From contig JANNPN010000324.1 of assembly GCA_031400185.1 (NCBI GenBank), positions 1 through 14,932 on the forward strand: a stretch of 14,932 bases of DNA. Direction: 5' to 3'. The notes beneath the pieces were generated by a model, which saw nothing but the letters and a program-made list of their open reading frames with translations, did no database searches and was not told the origin of the DNA. This document shows, piece by piece, positions 1 through 6,521 of this stretch. The position numbers and the translations under genes were made by a program. The stretch comes from UTPRO1 sp031400185 (GTDB lineage: Bacteria > Desulfobacterota > Binatia > UTPRO1). Position 1 is the first letter of the stretch. The number at the start of each line of letters is the position of its first letter.

Positions 1-395
1 CCGAGCGCGGCGAGTGCCAGCGCCGCGAGTGCCAGGCTCCGCGCCGCGGCGGGACTGCGCGGTGCGACGAGCAGCGCCCCCGCAATGAGGATCAACGCGA
101 CCGCGGTGCTCCGGGACGGTACGACTCCGGGCGGCGCGCCCGAGACGAGCATGGCCGTCATCAGGCCGGCGAGAAGCGCCGCCGTCGCGCCGGCGACCTT
201 ACGGTGCCCGCGGCCCTGCGCGAGTGAAGCGAAGCCGGCAAGCACGAGGCCCAGCACCGTCAGCGACGGGACGTGGACCTCGGCGCCGACCATGCGGACG
301 CTCGCAATCCCGGCCCCGAGCGTTGCGGCGGCGAGTCCGAGCCCCGTGGAGGTCACGGCGCGCCAGGTGACATTCCGGCGCGTCGCCCCACTCAT
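1..395 (-). CDS. N-terminal part of a multi-pass membrane protein, possibly a sensor kinase (partial)
   Basis: I translated this by eye on the minus strand. It begins MSGATRRNVT at an ATG whose complement lies at 393-395, and it stays open to the left edge (131 codons seen). An in-frame TAG ten codons upstream leaves this ATG as the only conventional start; there is no strong ribosome binding site. The visible part is almost wholly hydrophobic, with about five candidate membrane segments near residues 14-31, 40-58, 65-82, 93-109 and 118 onward, separated by short Arg/Pro-rich loops. No catalytic domain is visible because the gene leaves the window. It is transcribed away from two response regulator genes across a shared 150-bp regulatory space. 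This suggests, but does not show, a membrane-embedded histidine kinase partner for them. It could equally be an unrelated transporter or integral membrane protein. I am confident of a coding region and unsure of its role. Confidence 0.6.
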   Translation of the reverse strand, partial: MSGATRRNVTWRAVTSTGLGLAAATLGAGIASVRMVGAEVHVPSLTVLGLVLAGFASLAQGRGHRKVAGATAALLAGLMTAMLVSGAPPGVVPSRSTAVALILIAGALLVAPRSPAAARSLALAALALAAL

Positions 396-452
396 GGGTC
401 GGTCAGACCAGAAGGTTCCGGGCTAGGCAAGCCGAGTAGAACTTACAAGGGG

Positions 453-537
453 TGCAAGTCTTGCAAATCACGGTGTCGTGATCGGTGCCTTTTTCCCGGA
501 AAAATGGTGGCGCACGCTTTGCATATCCCCTGCAAAG
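453..537. promoter_or_regulatory. Cluster of four consecutive inverted repeats in the divergent promoter region
   Basis: Four perfect inverted repeats lie end to end: TGCAAG-T-CTTGCA (453-465), ATCACG-GTGT-CGTGAT (467-482), TTTTTCC-C-GGAAAAA (490-504) and CTTTGCA-N7-TGCAAAG (517-537). The first and last share the half-site TTGCA/TGCAA. The last spans the -12 element and the expected transcription start of the sigma54 promoter. The stretch is clearly richer in A+T than its surroundings. Likely roles are enhancer or operator sites for the neighbouring NtrC-type activator or another regulator; this is inferred from symmetry and position only. Confidence 0.55.
508..523 (+). promoter_or_regulatory. 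Sigma54 (RpoN) -24/-12 promoter
   Basis: TGGCGC-N5-TTGCA matches the sigma54 consensus TGGCAC-N5-TTGCW at every key base except one (G for A), with the exact spacing between the GG and GC dinucleotides. The GC at 521-522 predicts a transcription start near 534, only about 13 nt before the TTG start of the response regulator gene. The second gene of the operon encodes a sigma54 activator, so autoregulation is plausible. Confidence 0.65.
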
Positions 538-538
538 G
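534..538 (+). promoter_or_regulatory. Ribosome binding site AAAGG that decides a TTG start
   Basis: AAAGG sits 8 nt before TTG at 547, which is a normal spacing. The predicted sigma54 transcript would begin about here, so the site would lie at the very 5' end of the message. The only other in-frame start, GTG at 478, lies upstream of the predicted transcription start and inside the palindrome cluster. Confidence 0.45.
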
Positions 539-546
539 CCGAACGA

Positions 547-906
547 TTGCCGACCGTTCTCGTCGTCGAAGATGATCTCCCCCTGCGTAGTGCTCTGATC
601 GCCGCATTGTCGGCGGAAGGGTATCGGGCGAAGGAAGCCGGTAACCTCGGCGACGCGCTCGCGACCATCGAGGCAGACCACGTCGATGTCGTGCTGTCCG
701 ACATCGGCATGCCGGGGAACGGCTACAACTTGCTGGCACAGGTGCGAGCGCTGCGTCCGACGACGCCGGTGATCTTGATGACGGGCATCGAAGAGGACGA
801 CCTCGGTCAGCGCGCCCGCGACGCCGGCGCGTACGCGTACCTCGTGAAGCCGATTCGCCTGAGCGTGTTGCGGGAAACGCTCGAAGCTGCGTGTCGCGAC
901 GCGTGA
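547..906 (+). CDS. Single-domain response regulator (CheY-like receiver)
   Basis: This is a stand-alone receiver domain of about 119 residues with no output domain. It takes part in two-component or phosphorelay signalling in the cytoplasm by accepting a phosphoryl group from a histidine kinase. Numbered from the TTG start, the acidic pocket is E8-D9-D10, the phospho-acceptor is D52 (in VVLSDIGMPG), the switch residues are T79 and Y98, and the conserved lysine is K101 (YLVKP). All catalytic receiver residues are present. I prefer TTG 547 because of the AAAGG site and because residues encoded from GTG 478 would run through a sigma54 promoter and palindromes. The gene is followed after 58 nt by a sigma54 activator and is probably co-transcribed with it. 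The partner kinase may be the divergent membrane protein. An output-less receiver next to an NtrC-type regulator may act as an intermediate or phosphate sink. Confidence 0.88.
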   Translation: MPTVLVVEDDLPLRSALIAALSAEGYRAKEAGNLGDALATIEADHVDVVLSDIGMPGNGYNLLAQVRALRPTTPVILMTGIEEDDLGQRARDAGAYAYLVKPIRLSVLRETLEAACRDA

Positions 907-950
907 CACATCACCCTTTCGCAGCCGTGACACATTACCCTTTCGCAACA
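903..950. repeat. Two-copy 24-bp tandem direct repeat between the regulator genes
   Basis: The 21-bp core GTGACACAT-Y-ACCCTTTCGCA occurs at 903-923 and 927-947 with one mismatch, at a 24-bp period (about 21 of 24 bases identical). The first copy contains the TGA stop of the response regulator gene. The second ends just before the GGAG ribosome binding site (953-956) of the next gene. It may be a paired protein-binding site or a remnant of a mobile-element end. I cannot assign it. Confidence 0.75.
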
Positions 951-964
951 ATGGAGTCGTACCT

Positions 965-2398
965 ATGACTGCACTCGCGCATGCATCGCAGGATGAGCTA
1001 GAAGGTCGCCCGGACGAACCCCCGATGCCGAGCGTTCTGATCGTCGACGACGACCCCGACTTCCAGGAGGCGATGGCCGAGCTGGTCCGCGGTGAGGGCT
1101 TCACCGTCGAGACGGCGGGCTCGCTCGCCGACGCGCACGCCATCTTCAAAGTGCGCATCCCGGAGGTCGTGCTGGTCGACCTGACGCTGCCCGATGGGAA
1201 CGGTCTCGAGCTGCTCTCCGCCGTCGAAGGCCCGGGCGCGCCCGAGATGATCATCATCTCCGGCCACGCCACCCTCGACAACGCCATCGAGGCGCTTCGC
1301 CAGGGGGCATCCGACTACCTGACCAAGCCGGTCGACCTACCGCGCCTCCGCGCGATCCTCGTAAACGTCGCGCGCCGGCGCGACATGACCGAGGAGATCG
1401 AGGGTCTCCGTGCCGAGCTGCGCGGCCTCGGCCGCTTCGGTGCGCTGATCGGCGGCTCGCCGGTGATGCAGCAGGTGTACGAGCAGATCCAGCGCGTGGC
1501 ACCCAGCAGCGCGACGGTCTTCATCCAGGGCGAGAGCGGCACCGGCAAGGAGCTCGTCGCCGAGAGCGTCCACAAGCTGAGCCGCCGCCGCAAGCGGCCG
1601 TTCGTCGTCATCAACTGCGGCGCAATTGCCCCGAATCTGATCGAGAGCGAGCTCTTCGGCCACGAGCGCGGCAGCTTCACTGGCGCCGACCGCTTGCACC
1701 GCGGCTACATCGAGCGGGCGAACGGCGGTACGCTCTTCCTCGACGAGGTCACCGAGATGCCGCTCGAGCTGCAGGTGAAGCTCCTGCGCGTGCTCGAGAC
1801 CGGTCGGTTCTCGCGGGTCGGCGGCGAGCAAGAGCTGCCCGTCGACGTGCGCGTGATCGCCGCGACCAATCGCGATCCGCACCAGGCCGTCATCGATCAG
1901 AAGTTCCGCGAGGATCTGTTGTATCGCTTGCGGGTCTTTCCGATCGTGCTGCCGCCGCTCCGCGAGCGCACCGGCGACGTCGACCTCCTCGCCGAGGCGT
2001 GTCTCGCCGAGCTCAACAAGGACGAGAACACGAAGAAGCGTCTCAGCCGCCCCGCGCTCGAGCGCCTCCGCGGCTACCGCTGGCCCGGGAACGTGCGGGA
2101 GCTGAAGAACGTCATGCACCGCGCGTTCATCCTCGCCGACGACGAGATCGGTCTGCAGCAGCTTCCCGACTCGGCGCCGATCGGCGCGGCGGCGGCCGAG
2201 ATCGCGGCCGGCGGCGACGCGATCCTGCAGGTGAAGGTCGGAAGCTCGATCGCGGATGCGGAGCGGCGCCTGATCCTCGCGACCCTCGACGCGTGCGAAG
2301 GCAACAAGGACCAGGCGGCGAAGATCCTCGGGATCAGCCTGAAGACCCTCTACAACCGGCTCAACAGCTACAAGAACATTCCCGCGCCGGCGGCCTGA
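965..2398 (+). CDS. NtrC-family sigma54-dependent response regulator
   Basis: A complete 477-residue bacterial enhancer-binding protein. Residues about 22-135 form a receiver domain with acidic pocket D28-D30, phospho-acceptor D72 (VDLTLPDGNG), S99 and K121. Residues about 160-385 form the AAA+ sigma54-interaction domain with Walker A GESGTGKE (189-196), the sigma54-contacting loop GSFTGA (236-241, a Ser variant of the usual GAFTGA), Walker B GGTLFLDEV (254-262) and ATNRD (sensor I). The C-terminus (about 430-470) is a Fis-type helix-turn-helix. Phosphorylation is expected to trigger hexamer formation and ATP-driven opening of sigma54 promoters. The ATG at 965 has GGAG at 953-956 with 8-nt spacing; an internal ATG (residue 21) is less likely. 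It lies downstream of its own type of promoter at 508-523 and behind the single-domain receiver. Its target genes cannot be read from the window, apart from possible autoregulation. Confidence 0.96.
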   Translation: MTALAHASQDELEGRPDEPPMPSVLIVDDDPDFQEAMAELVRGEGFTVETAGSLADAHAIFKVRIPEVVLVDLTLPDGNGLELLSAVEGPGAPEMIIISGHATLDNAIEALRQGASDYLTKPVDLPRLRAILVNVARRRDMTEEIEGLRAELRGLGRFGALIGGSPVMQQVYEQIQRVAPSSATVFIQGESGTGKELVAESVHKLSRRRKRPFVVINCGAIAPNLIESELFGHERGSFTGADRLHRGYIERANGGTLFLDEVTEMPLELQVKLLRVLETGRFSRVGGEQELPVDVRVIAATNRDPHQAVIDQKFREDLLYRLRVFPIVLPPLRERTGDVDLLAEACLAELNKDENTKKRLSRPALERLRGYRWPGNVRELKNVMHRAFILADDEIGLQQLPDSAPIGAAAAEIAAGGDAILQVKVGSSIADAERRLILATLDACEGNKDQAAKILGISLKTLYNRLNSYKNIPAPAA

Positions 2399-2426
2399 CG
2401 GCCGCAGCTCACCGGTAGGTTCTGCA

Positions 2427-2450
2427 CGCGACGCCATCCGCGGCGTCGCG
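2427..2450 (+). terminator. GC-rich hairpin after the sigma54 activator gene
   Basis: Perfect 9-bp stem CGCGACGCC / GGCGTCGCG with a 6-nt loop, starting 28 nt after the stop codon. There is no U-tract after it, so intrinsic termination is uncertain. A second hairpin follows at 2476-2503. Confidence 0.4.
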
Positions 2451-2475
2451 TCCCATGCGCCCGCCGCTGCAAGAA

Positions 2476-2503
2476 CGCGACGCTACGTGGCGTAGCGGTC
2501 GCG
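2476..2503 (+). other. Second hairpin in the 2399-2541 intergenic region
   Basis: CGCGA-CGCTACG / CGTAGCG-(G bulge)-TCGCG gives a 12-bp stem with a TGG loop and one bulged base. It ends 38 nt before the esterase start. It may be a second terminator stem or leader structure. It has no T-run. Confidence 0.35.
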
Positions 2504-2541
2504 CGCAGTGCTGGCGCGTTTCCAAACGACGAAGGAGCTTC

Positions 2542-4311
2542 ATGGTGACGATCATACGTAGGGGACTCGGCCGGGGCGCGGGCACCGCAGCGCTGCTTGC
2601 GTTGGTGGTCCTGGCGGCGTGCAGCGGGGGCGGGGGCGGGGGCGACGACGACGATGACGGCGGCGGGCCGCCGCCGTCTCTCGCGGCGAGCCGCCCGTGG
2701 CGCGCGATCGCCGGCGTCTCGATGGGCGGGTACGGCGCGCTGAATCTCGGGACCAAGCACCGCGACCTCTTCGGGACCATCGGATCCCTTGGCGGACCCG
2801 TCGACCTGCAGCAGCTGCTGCGCGACAGCATCGCCGACAATCTCGAGGTGAAAGCGCAGACGTCGCTGCCGCGCGAGGTCGGCGAGGACTTTACGTTCGA
2901 CCACCTGCCGCCGTACCCCGATCGCGACTCGCGCATCGATCAGCTCCGCGACCTGGTCATCGCCTTCGGGAACCCGTTCCTCCACAACCCCGATCCGGCG
3001 CGGCTCTACCTGGCCGCGGACTCGCAACCGGCGGCGCTGCTCCGCGACGACCAGTTCGACGGTTTCACCCTGGTCGGCGATCCGCGCGGGTTCCTCGACG
3101 GCGGTGACGAGAACGCGAACGGCGTCCGCGAGACCCGCGAGGTGCCGACCTTGCCGGTCGACGTACTGCTGCTGGCGGGCGGATCGGCGCAGACACTGTC
3201 GGGCGGCGTCGCAGGCCAAGTCGTCGGCAGCCGCGAGCTCGTGGACCTGAACGGCGACGGCATCTACGACGTCGGCGACGGCATCGTCGTGAATTTCTCC
3301 GAGCCGTTCACCGACACGAACGGCGATCTGCTCCGCGACGCGAGCGAGGCCTTCGAGGACGTCGGCCTCGATGGCGTTGCCGACACCGGCGACCTCGGCG
3401 AGGGCAACGGTGCGTTCGACTACGACCCCGACCGCGCCAAGGTCCTCGCCGAGGACCCCACGTCGCGGATCGCGGCGACGGCGAACGCCGACATCCTCAC
3501 GCAACGCATCTACATGGACGTCGGCACGAAGGACGAGTTCGGGTTCGCGCGCCACTACGACAACCTCGTGCGGGTGCTCCGCACCAAGGCCCTGACCGTC
3601 GGGATCCAGGAGGGCTTCGGCGGCGGCAACTGTGCCGACCTCCCGAGCAACGACGACCAGTTCCGGCTCGTGCGCTACGACGCCGGCCACGTCGGGGTCG
3701 CGAAGGTCGACCCGGGCGACCTCTTCTCCGGCGACGTCTGCGGCAACGACACCGTCTGGCAGCGCCTGCTCTCACTGCTCGGCTACCTCGACCAGGCCTT
3801 CCCGGACGGCTTCGACGGCCCCGGCGGCGATCTCGGCGGCTTCGACATCGACATCGACGACTTCGACTTCGACTTCGAGTTTCCCGATGCCGATTTCACC
3901 GGCGACGTCCTGATGGCGACGATCGACTCCCCGTCGCTCGCGACGGCGGGCGGCCCCGTGCCGACGCGCGAGGTGCTCGTCTATCGGCCGCCGGCGTTCC
4001 ACCGCACCGACCGCGACTTCCCGGTCGCGTACCTCCTCGGCGGCTACGGCCAGCAGCCGGAGGACTACGAGCGTCTCCGGCTCCTCCTCGACGGGCTCAT
4101 CCTGACCGGCGAGCTGCAGAACATGTTCGTCGTCGTGCTGCCGGGTAGCGGCGGGCACGAAGGCTCGTTCTACGTGAACCACGCCGTGCCCGAGAGCCAG
4201 GTGCCGGGGCTCGAGCTCGTCACGTCGGGACGGTTCGAGGACTCGACCATCGACGACCTGATTCCGGCGATCGAACGCGAGCTGCTCGACGACCGTGTGA
4301 GGCACCAGTGA
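2542..4311 (+). CDS. Secreted lipoprotein esterase with circularly permuted alpha/beta-hydrolase domain
   Basis: 589 residues. An N-terminal lipoprotein signal ends in the lipobox LAAC (C27), followed by a Gly/Asp/Pro spacer. Ser at +2 suggests outer-membrane sorting. The fold resembles the putative esterase family (PF00756, esterase D type), but its parts are out of order. The nucleophile elbow GVSMGGYG (S60) comes first, then an Asp-rich insertion with EF-hand-like loops (about 190-297, e.g. DLNGDG at 235-240), then the likely acid D331 (VGTKDEF) and H383 (DAGHVG). An Asp/Phe linker (about 424-455) follows, then the strand/oxyanion half (EVLVYRPP, YLLGGYG at 497-503, FVVVLPGSGG, DDLIPAIERELL) that normally precedes the Ser motif. 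The protein stops where the Ser motif would follow. ATG 2542 (or GTG 2545) follows GAAGGAG at 2531-2537. Substrate is unknown. The usual His of YLLHG is Gly here. Confidence 0.85.
   Translation: MVTIIRRGLGRGAGTAALLALVVLAACSGGGGGGDDDDDGGGPPPSLAASRPWRAIAGVSMGGYGALNLGTKHRDLFGTIGSLGGPVDLQQLLRDSIADNLEVKAQTSLPREVGEDFTFDHLPPYPDRDSRIDQLRDLVIAFGNPFLHNPDPARLYLAADSQPAALLRDDQFDGFTLVGDPRGFLDGGDENANGVRETREVPTLPVDVLLLAGGSAQTLSGGVAGQVVGSRELVDLNGDGIYDVGDGIVVNFSEPFTDTNGDLLRDASEAFEDVGLDGVADTGDLGEGNGAFDYDPDRAKVLAEDPTSRIAATANADILTQRIYMDVGTKDEFGFARHYDNLVRVLRTKALTVGIQEGFGGGNCADLPSNDDQFRLVRYDAGHVGVAKVDPGDLFSGDVCGNDTVWQRLLSLLGYLDQAFPDGFDGPGGDLGGFDIDIDDFDFDFEFPDADFTGDVLMATIDSPSLATAGGPVPTREVLVYRPPAFHRTDRDFPVAYLLGGYGQQPEDYERLRLLLDGLILTGELQNMFVVVLPGSGGHEGSFYVNHAVPESQVPGLELVTSGRFEDSTIDDLIPAIERELLDDRVRHQ
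3841..3882 (+). repeat. Low-complexity Asp/Phe/Ile codon run inside the esterase linker
   Basis: Repeating hexamers of the kind GACATC and GACTTC encode alternating Asp with Ile or Phe (about residues 434-447). The run lies in the segment joining the old C-terminal and N-terminal ends of the hydrolase domain. It looks like a slippage-prone linker. Confidence 0.7.
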
Positions 4312-4324
4312 CGTGGCAATTGGC

Positions 4325-4357
4325 GCGCGCTCTCTGAGCGCGCTCGAGGCGCGCCTC
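4325..4357 (+). terminator. GC-rich stem and adjoining palindrome after the esterase gene
   Basis: GCGCGCTC-TCT-GAGCGCGC (4325-4343) is a perfect 8-bp stem with a 3-nt loop, 13 nt after the stop codon. It is followed by the perfect palindrome GAGGCGCGCCTC (4346-4357). No T-run follows. The rest of the gap up to 4439 shows only the strong AGGAGG ribosome binding site at 4426-4431. Confidence 0.4.
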
Positions 4358-4439
4358 CTCGAGGCGTGCCGAGTGGGGTGGCCGGTCGACAGGTCGCGGG
4401 AAGGAACGTAGTCTTCGGGGTTCCGAGGAGGATCCCCCG

Positions 4440-6125
4440 ATGGCGTTCTTTCAGACCCCGCCCGTGCTCGGCAATCAGTTCGCTGCCGACCGCGTGCTAC
4501 AGAGCTTCCTCCGCCGCCGCGTGCCGGCGGACGCGCTGGCGGCGATGACGCCGACGCTCGACCGCATGGGCGCGCGCGCGGTCGGCGACCTCGGCGCCGC
4601 GTCGGCCGCGTCGTACGGGGAGGAGCCCGAGCTCGTGCAGTGGGACCCGTGGGGGAACCGGGTCGACGAGATCGTCGTCCCCGAGGCGTGGAAGCTCTTC
4701 GCGCGCGCGGCCGTCGAGGAGGGGTTGATCGCGACCGCCTACGAGCGGACGTCCGGCGAGTACGCGCGGCTCCACCAGTTCGCGCTCGTCTATCTCTTCG
4801 CGCCGTCGTCGAAGGTCTACACGTGCCCGCTCGCAATGACGGACGGCTGCGCCCGGACGTTGGAAGTGACCGCCGCACCGGAGCTTCGCGAGCGCGTCGT
4901 GTCCCGCCTCGCCGCGCGCGATCCCGAGCGCGCGTGGACGTCGGGCCAGTGGATGACCGAGCGGACCGGCGGCTCCGACGTTGGGCTCTCGGAGACCGTA
5001 GCGCGCGAGACGCCGGAGGGCTGGCGCCTCTACGGCACCAAGTGGTTCACGTCGGCGATCACCGCCGACGTTGCGCTGACCCTCGGCCGACCCGAGGGAT
5101 CCGGCCCCGGCGGCCGCGGTCTCGCGCTCTTCCTCGTCGAGACGCGCCGGCCCGACGGCCGTCTGAACGGCATCGAGGTGAACCGTCTCAAGGACAAGCT
5201 CGGGACCCGCATGGTGCCAACCGCGGAGCTGACGCTCGCCGGGACCCTCGCGATCCCGGTCGCCGGGCTCACCGACGGCATCCGCAGCATCACGCCGATG
5301 CTCAACATCACCCGCACCTGGAACGCGGTCTGCTCGGTCGCGAGCCTCCGCCGCGGGATCGCGCTCGCGCGCGACTACGCGACCAGGCGGGTCGCGTTCG
5401 GCGCGCCGCTCGCCGAGAAGCCGCTCCACCTCGACACCCTCGCGGGCATGCAAGCGGAGCACGAGGCGGCGTTCCACCTCGCGTTCCACGGCGTGTCGCT
5501 GCTGGGCCGCGAGGAGACCGGCGTCATCAGCGAGGAGGAGGCCGCGCTGCTCCGCCTCCTCCAGCCCCTCGCCAAGCTCACCACCGCCCGCCAGGCCGTC
5601 GCCGGCGCAAGCGAGACGTTGGAAGCCTTCGGCGGCGCCGGCTACGTGGAGGACACCGGGCTCCCCGAGCTGCTGCGCGACGCCCAGGTCCTGTCGATCT
5701 GGGAAGGCACGACGAACGTGCTGGCCCTCGACGCCCTCCGCGCGATCGCGCGCGCCGAGGCGCTGCCCGTCTTCACCCGCGAGGTTCGCCGTCGCGCCGA
5801 GTCGGCGGCCGGTGCGACGTCGCTCCGCGCCCCTGCCGAGGCCGCGCTGTCGGCGATCGAGCACGCGCAGGCGTGGATCGAAGCTGCGAGCCGCCGCGGC
5901 GGCGCCCACGTCGAGGCGGGCGCTCGACGCTTCGCGCTGACCCTCGGCCGTACGCTCTCGCTCGCGCTGCTCGTCGATCACGCCGCCTGGGCCCTGCAGC
6001 ACGAGCGCGACCCACGCCCGGCCGCGGCGGCGCGGAGGTTCGCGCGGACGGGGGTGGACCTCCTCGGCGCGGAGGACGGCGATGCCGAAGACGCCGCGAT
6101 GCTGGCGATGGATCGGGTGGGGTGA
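4440..6125 (+). CDS. AidB-like acyl-CoA dehydrogenase family protein
   Basis: 561 residues, somewhat longer than typical acyl-CoA dehydrogenases (about 380-400) and close to the AidB/long-chain subgroup (about 540). An AidB-like N-terminal extension includes the QWDPWGNRVDEI segment. The FAD/substrate region holds MTERTGGSDVG (172-182) and GTKWFTSA. The C-terminal helical domain holds FGGAGYVEDTG and IWEGTTNV with the expected catalytic base E422, and is followed by about 120 extra helical residues. Members are flavoproteins that oxidise acyl-CoA thioesters; AidB itself is linked to the response to alkylating agents and binds DNA. Which role applies here cannot be told. The ATG at 4440 has AGGAGG 8 nt upstream, one of the best ribosome binding sites in the window. 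It stands alone, with GC-rich hairpins before it and a separate HicB-like gene after it. Confidence 0.93.
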   Translation: MAFFQTPPVLGNQFAADRVLQSFLRRRVPADALAAMTPTLDRMGARAVGDLGAASAASYGEEPELVQWDPWGNRVDEIVVPEAWKLFARAAVEEGLIATAYERTSGEYARLHQFALVYLFAPSSKVYTCPLAMTDGCARTLEVTAAPELRERVVSRLAARDPERAWTSGQWMTERTGGSDVGLSETVARETPEGWRLYGTKWFTSAITADVALTLGRPEGSGPGGRGLALFLVETRRPDGRLNGIEVNRLKDKLGTRMVPTAELTLAGTLAIPVAGLTDGIRSITPMLNITRTWNAVCSVASLRRGIALARDYATRRVAFGAPLAEKPLHLDTLAGMQAEHEAAFHLAFHGVSLLGREETGVISEEEAALLRLLQPLAKLTTARQAVAGASETLEAFGGAGYVEDTGLPELLRDAQVLSIWEGTTNVLALDALRAIARAEALPVFTREVRRRAESAAGATSLRAPAEAALSAIEHAQAWIEAASRRGGAHVEAGARRFALTLGRTLSLALLVDHAAWALQHERDPRPAAAARRFARTGVDLLGAEDGDAEDAAMLAMDRVG

Positions 6126-6152
6126 GGCAGGCAGCGGCGTGTGCGACTCGCC

Positions 6153-6238
6153 GTGACGTCACCGAAGACGCGTGTATCTACGCGCGTAGTGTCCTCGTCT
6201 GGTCGGCCGCACTACTGCGCGTACGCTTCTGGTCAGCC
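6153..6238 (+). promoter_or_regulatory. Palindromes and paired direct repeats upstream of the HicB-like gene
   Basis: The 126-bp gap holds GTGACGTCAC (6153-6162, perfect), CTACGCGCGTAG (6178-6189, perfect 12 bp) and TCTGGTCNGCC twice (6198-6208 and 6228-6238, 10/11 identical, 30 bp apart, about three helical turns). The second direct repeat abuts the AGGAGGG ribosome binding site (6239-6245). I see no clear -35/-10 pair. These are candidate operator sites; no protein can be assigned. Confidence 0.4.
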
Positions 6239-6251
6239 AGGAGGGCCTCCC

Positions 6252-6521
6252 ATGACCTACGTCGCCGTGATCTCGGAAGATGCGGAGAGCGATTTCAGCA
6301 TTCATTTTCCCGATGTGCCGGGCTGCTTCACGAGGGGGGCCACCCGCGACCAGGCGTGCCGCTTCGCGGCAGAAACGCTGGCGTTTCACTTGCAGCGATA
6401 CGCCGCGAACGGATTGCCCATGCCCCTTACGCACAGCCTGGAAGCCGTCGGAGCGCAGCCCGAGCATCGGGGCGCGACATTGGTTCTCGTCGAGCCCACC
6501 GCGCTAGTGACCGATGGGTGA
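6252..6521 (+). CDS. HicB-like antitoxin-family protein without an adjacent HicA
   Basis: 89 residues starting MTYVAVISEDAES. It has the HicB-like core: an N-terminal strand, HFPDVPGCFTRGAT (about 18-31), a helix rich in Ala/Glu, then NGLPMPLTHSLEAV and the final strand ATLVLVEP. Typical HicB proteins neutralise the HicA mRNA interferase and repress their operon through a C-terminal ribbon-helix-helix or helix-turn-helix. This protein ends about where that domain would begin, and no HicA-like ORF lies on either side. It is therefore an orphan, or a stand-alone HicB-fold protein with another partner. ATG 6252 follows AGGAGGG with 6-nt spacing, so translation is likely strong. A hairpin overlaps the stop codon. 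Confidence 0.85.
   Translation: MTYVAVISEDAESDFSIHFPDVPGCFTRGATRDQACRFAAETLAFHLQRYAANGLPMPLTHSLEAVGAQPEHRGATLVLVEPTALVTDG

Noticed and set aside
478..546. Upstream GTG start giving 23 extra residues on the receiver protein
   Set aside because: The stretch holds a sigma54 promoter and palindromes, has no similarity to receiver domains, and TTG 547 has a well-placed AAAGG.
403..1287. 294-codon leftward reading frame with an LRKG-x-VSR repeat
   Set aside because: It is antisense to two clear regulator genes; the peptide repeat only reflects the 24-bp DNA repeat.
4313..4328. Second sigma54-like site (TGGCAATTGGCGCGC) before the acyl-CoA dehydrogenase
   Set aside because: The spacing fits by chance but the -12 part lacks TTGC and lies in a GC-rich hairpin.
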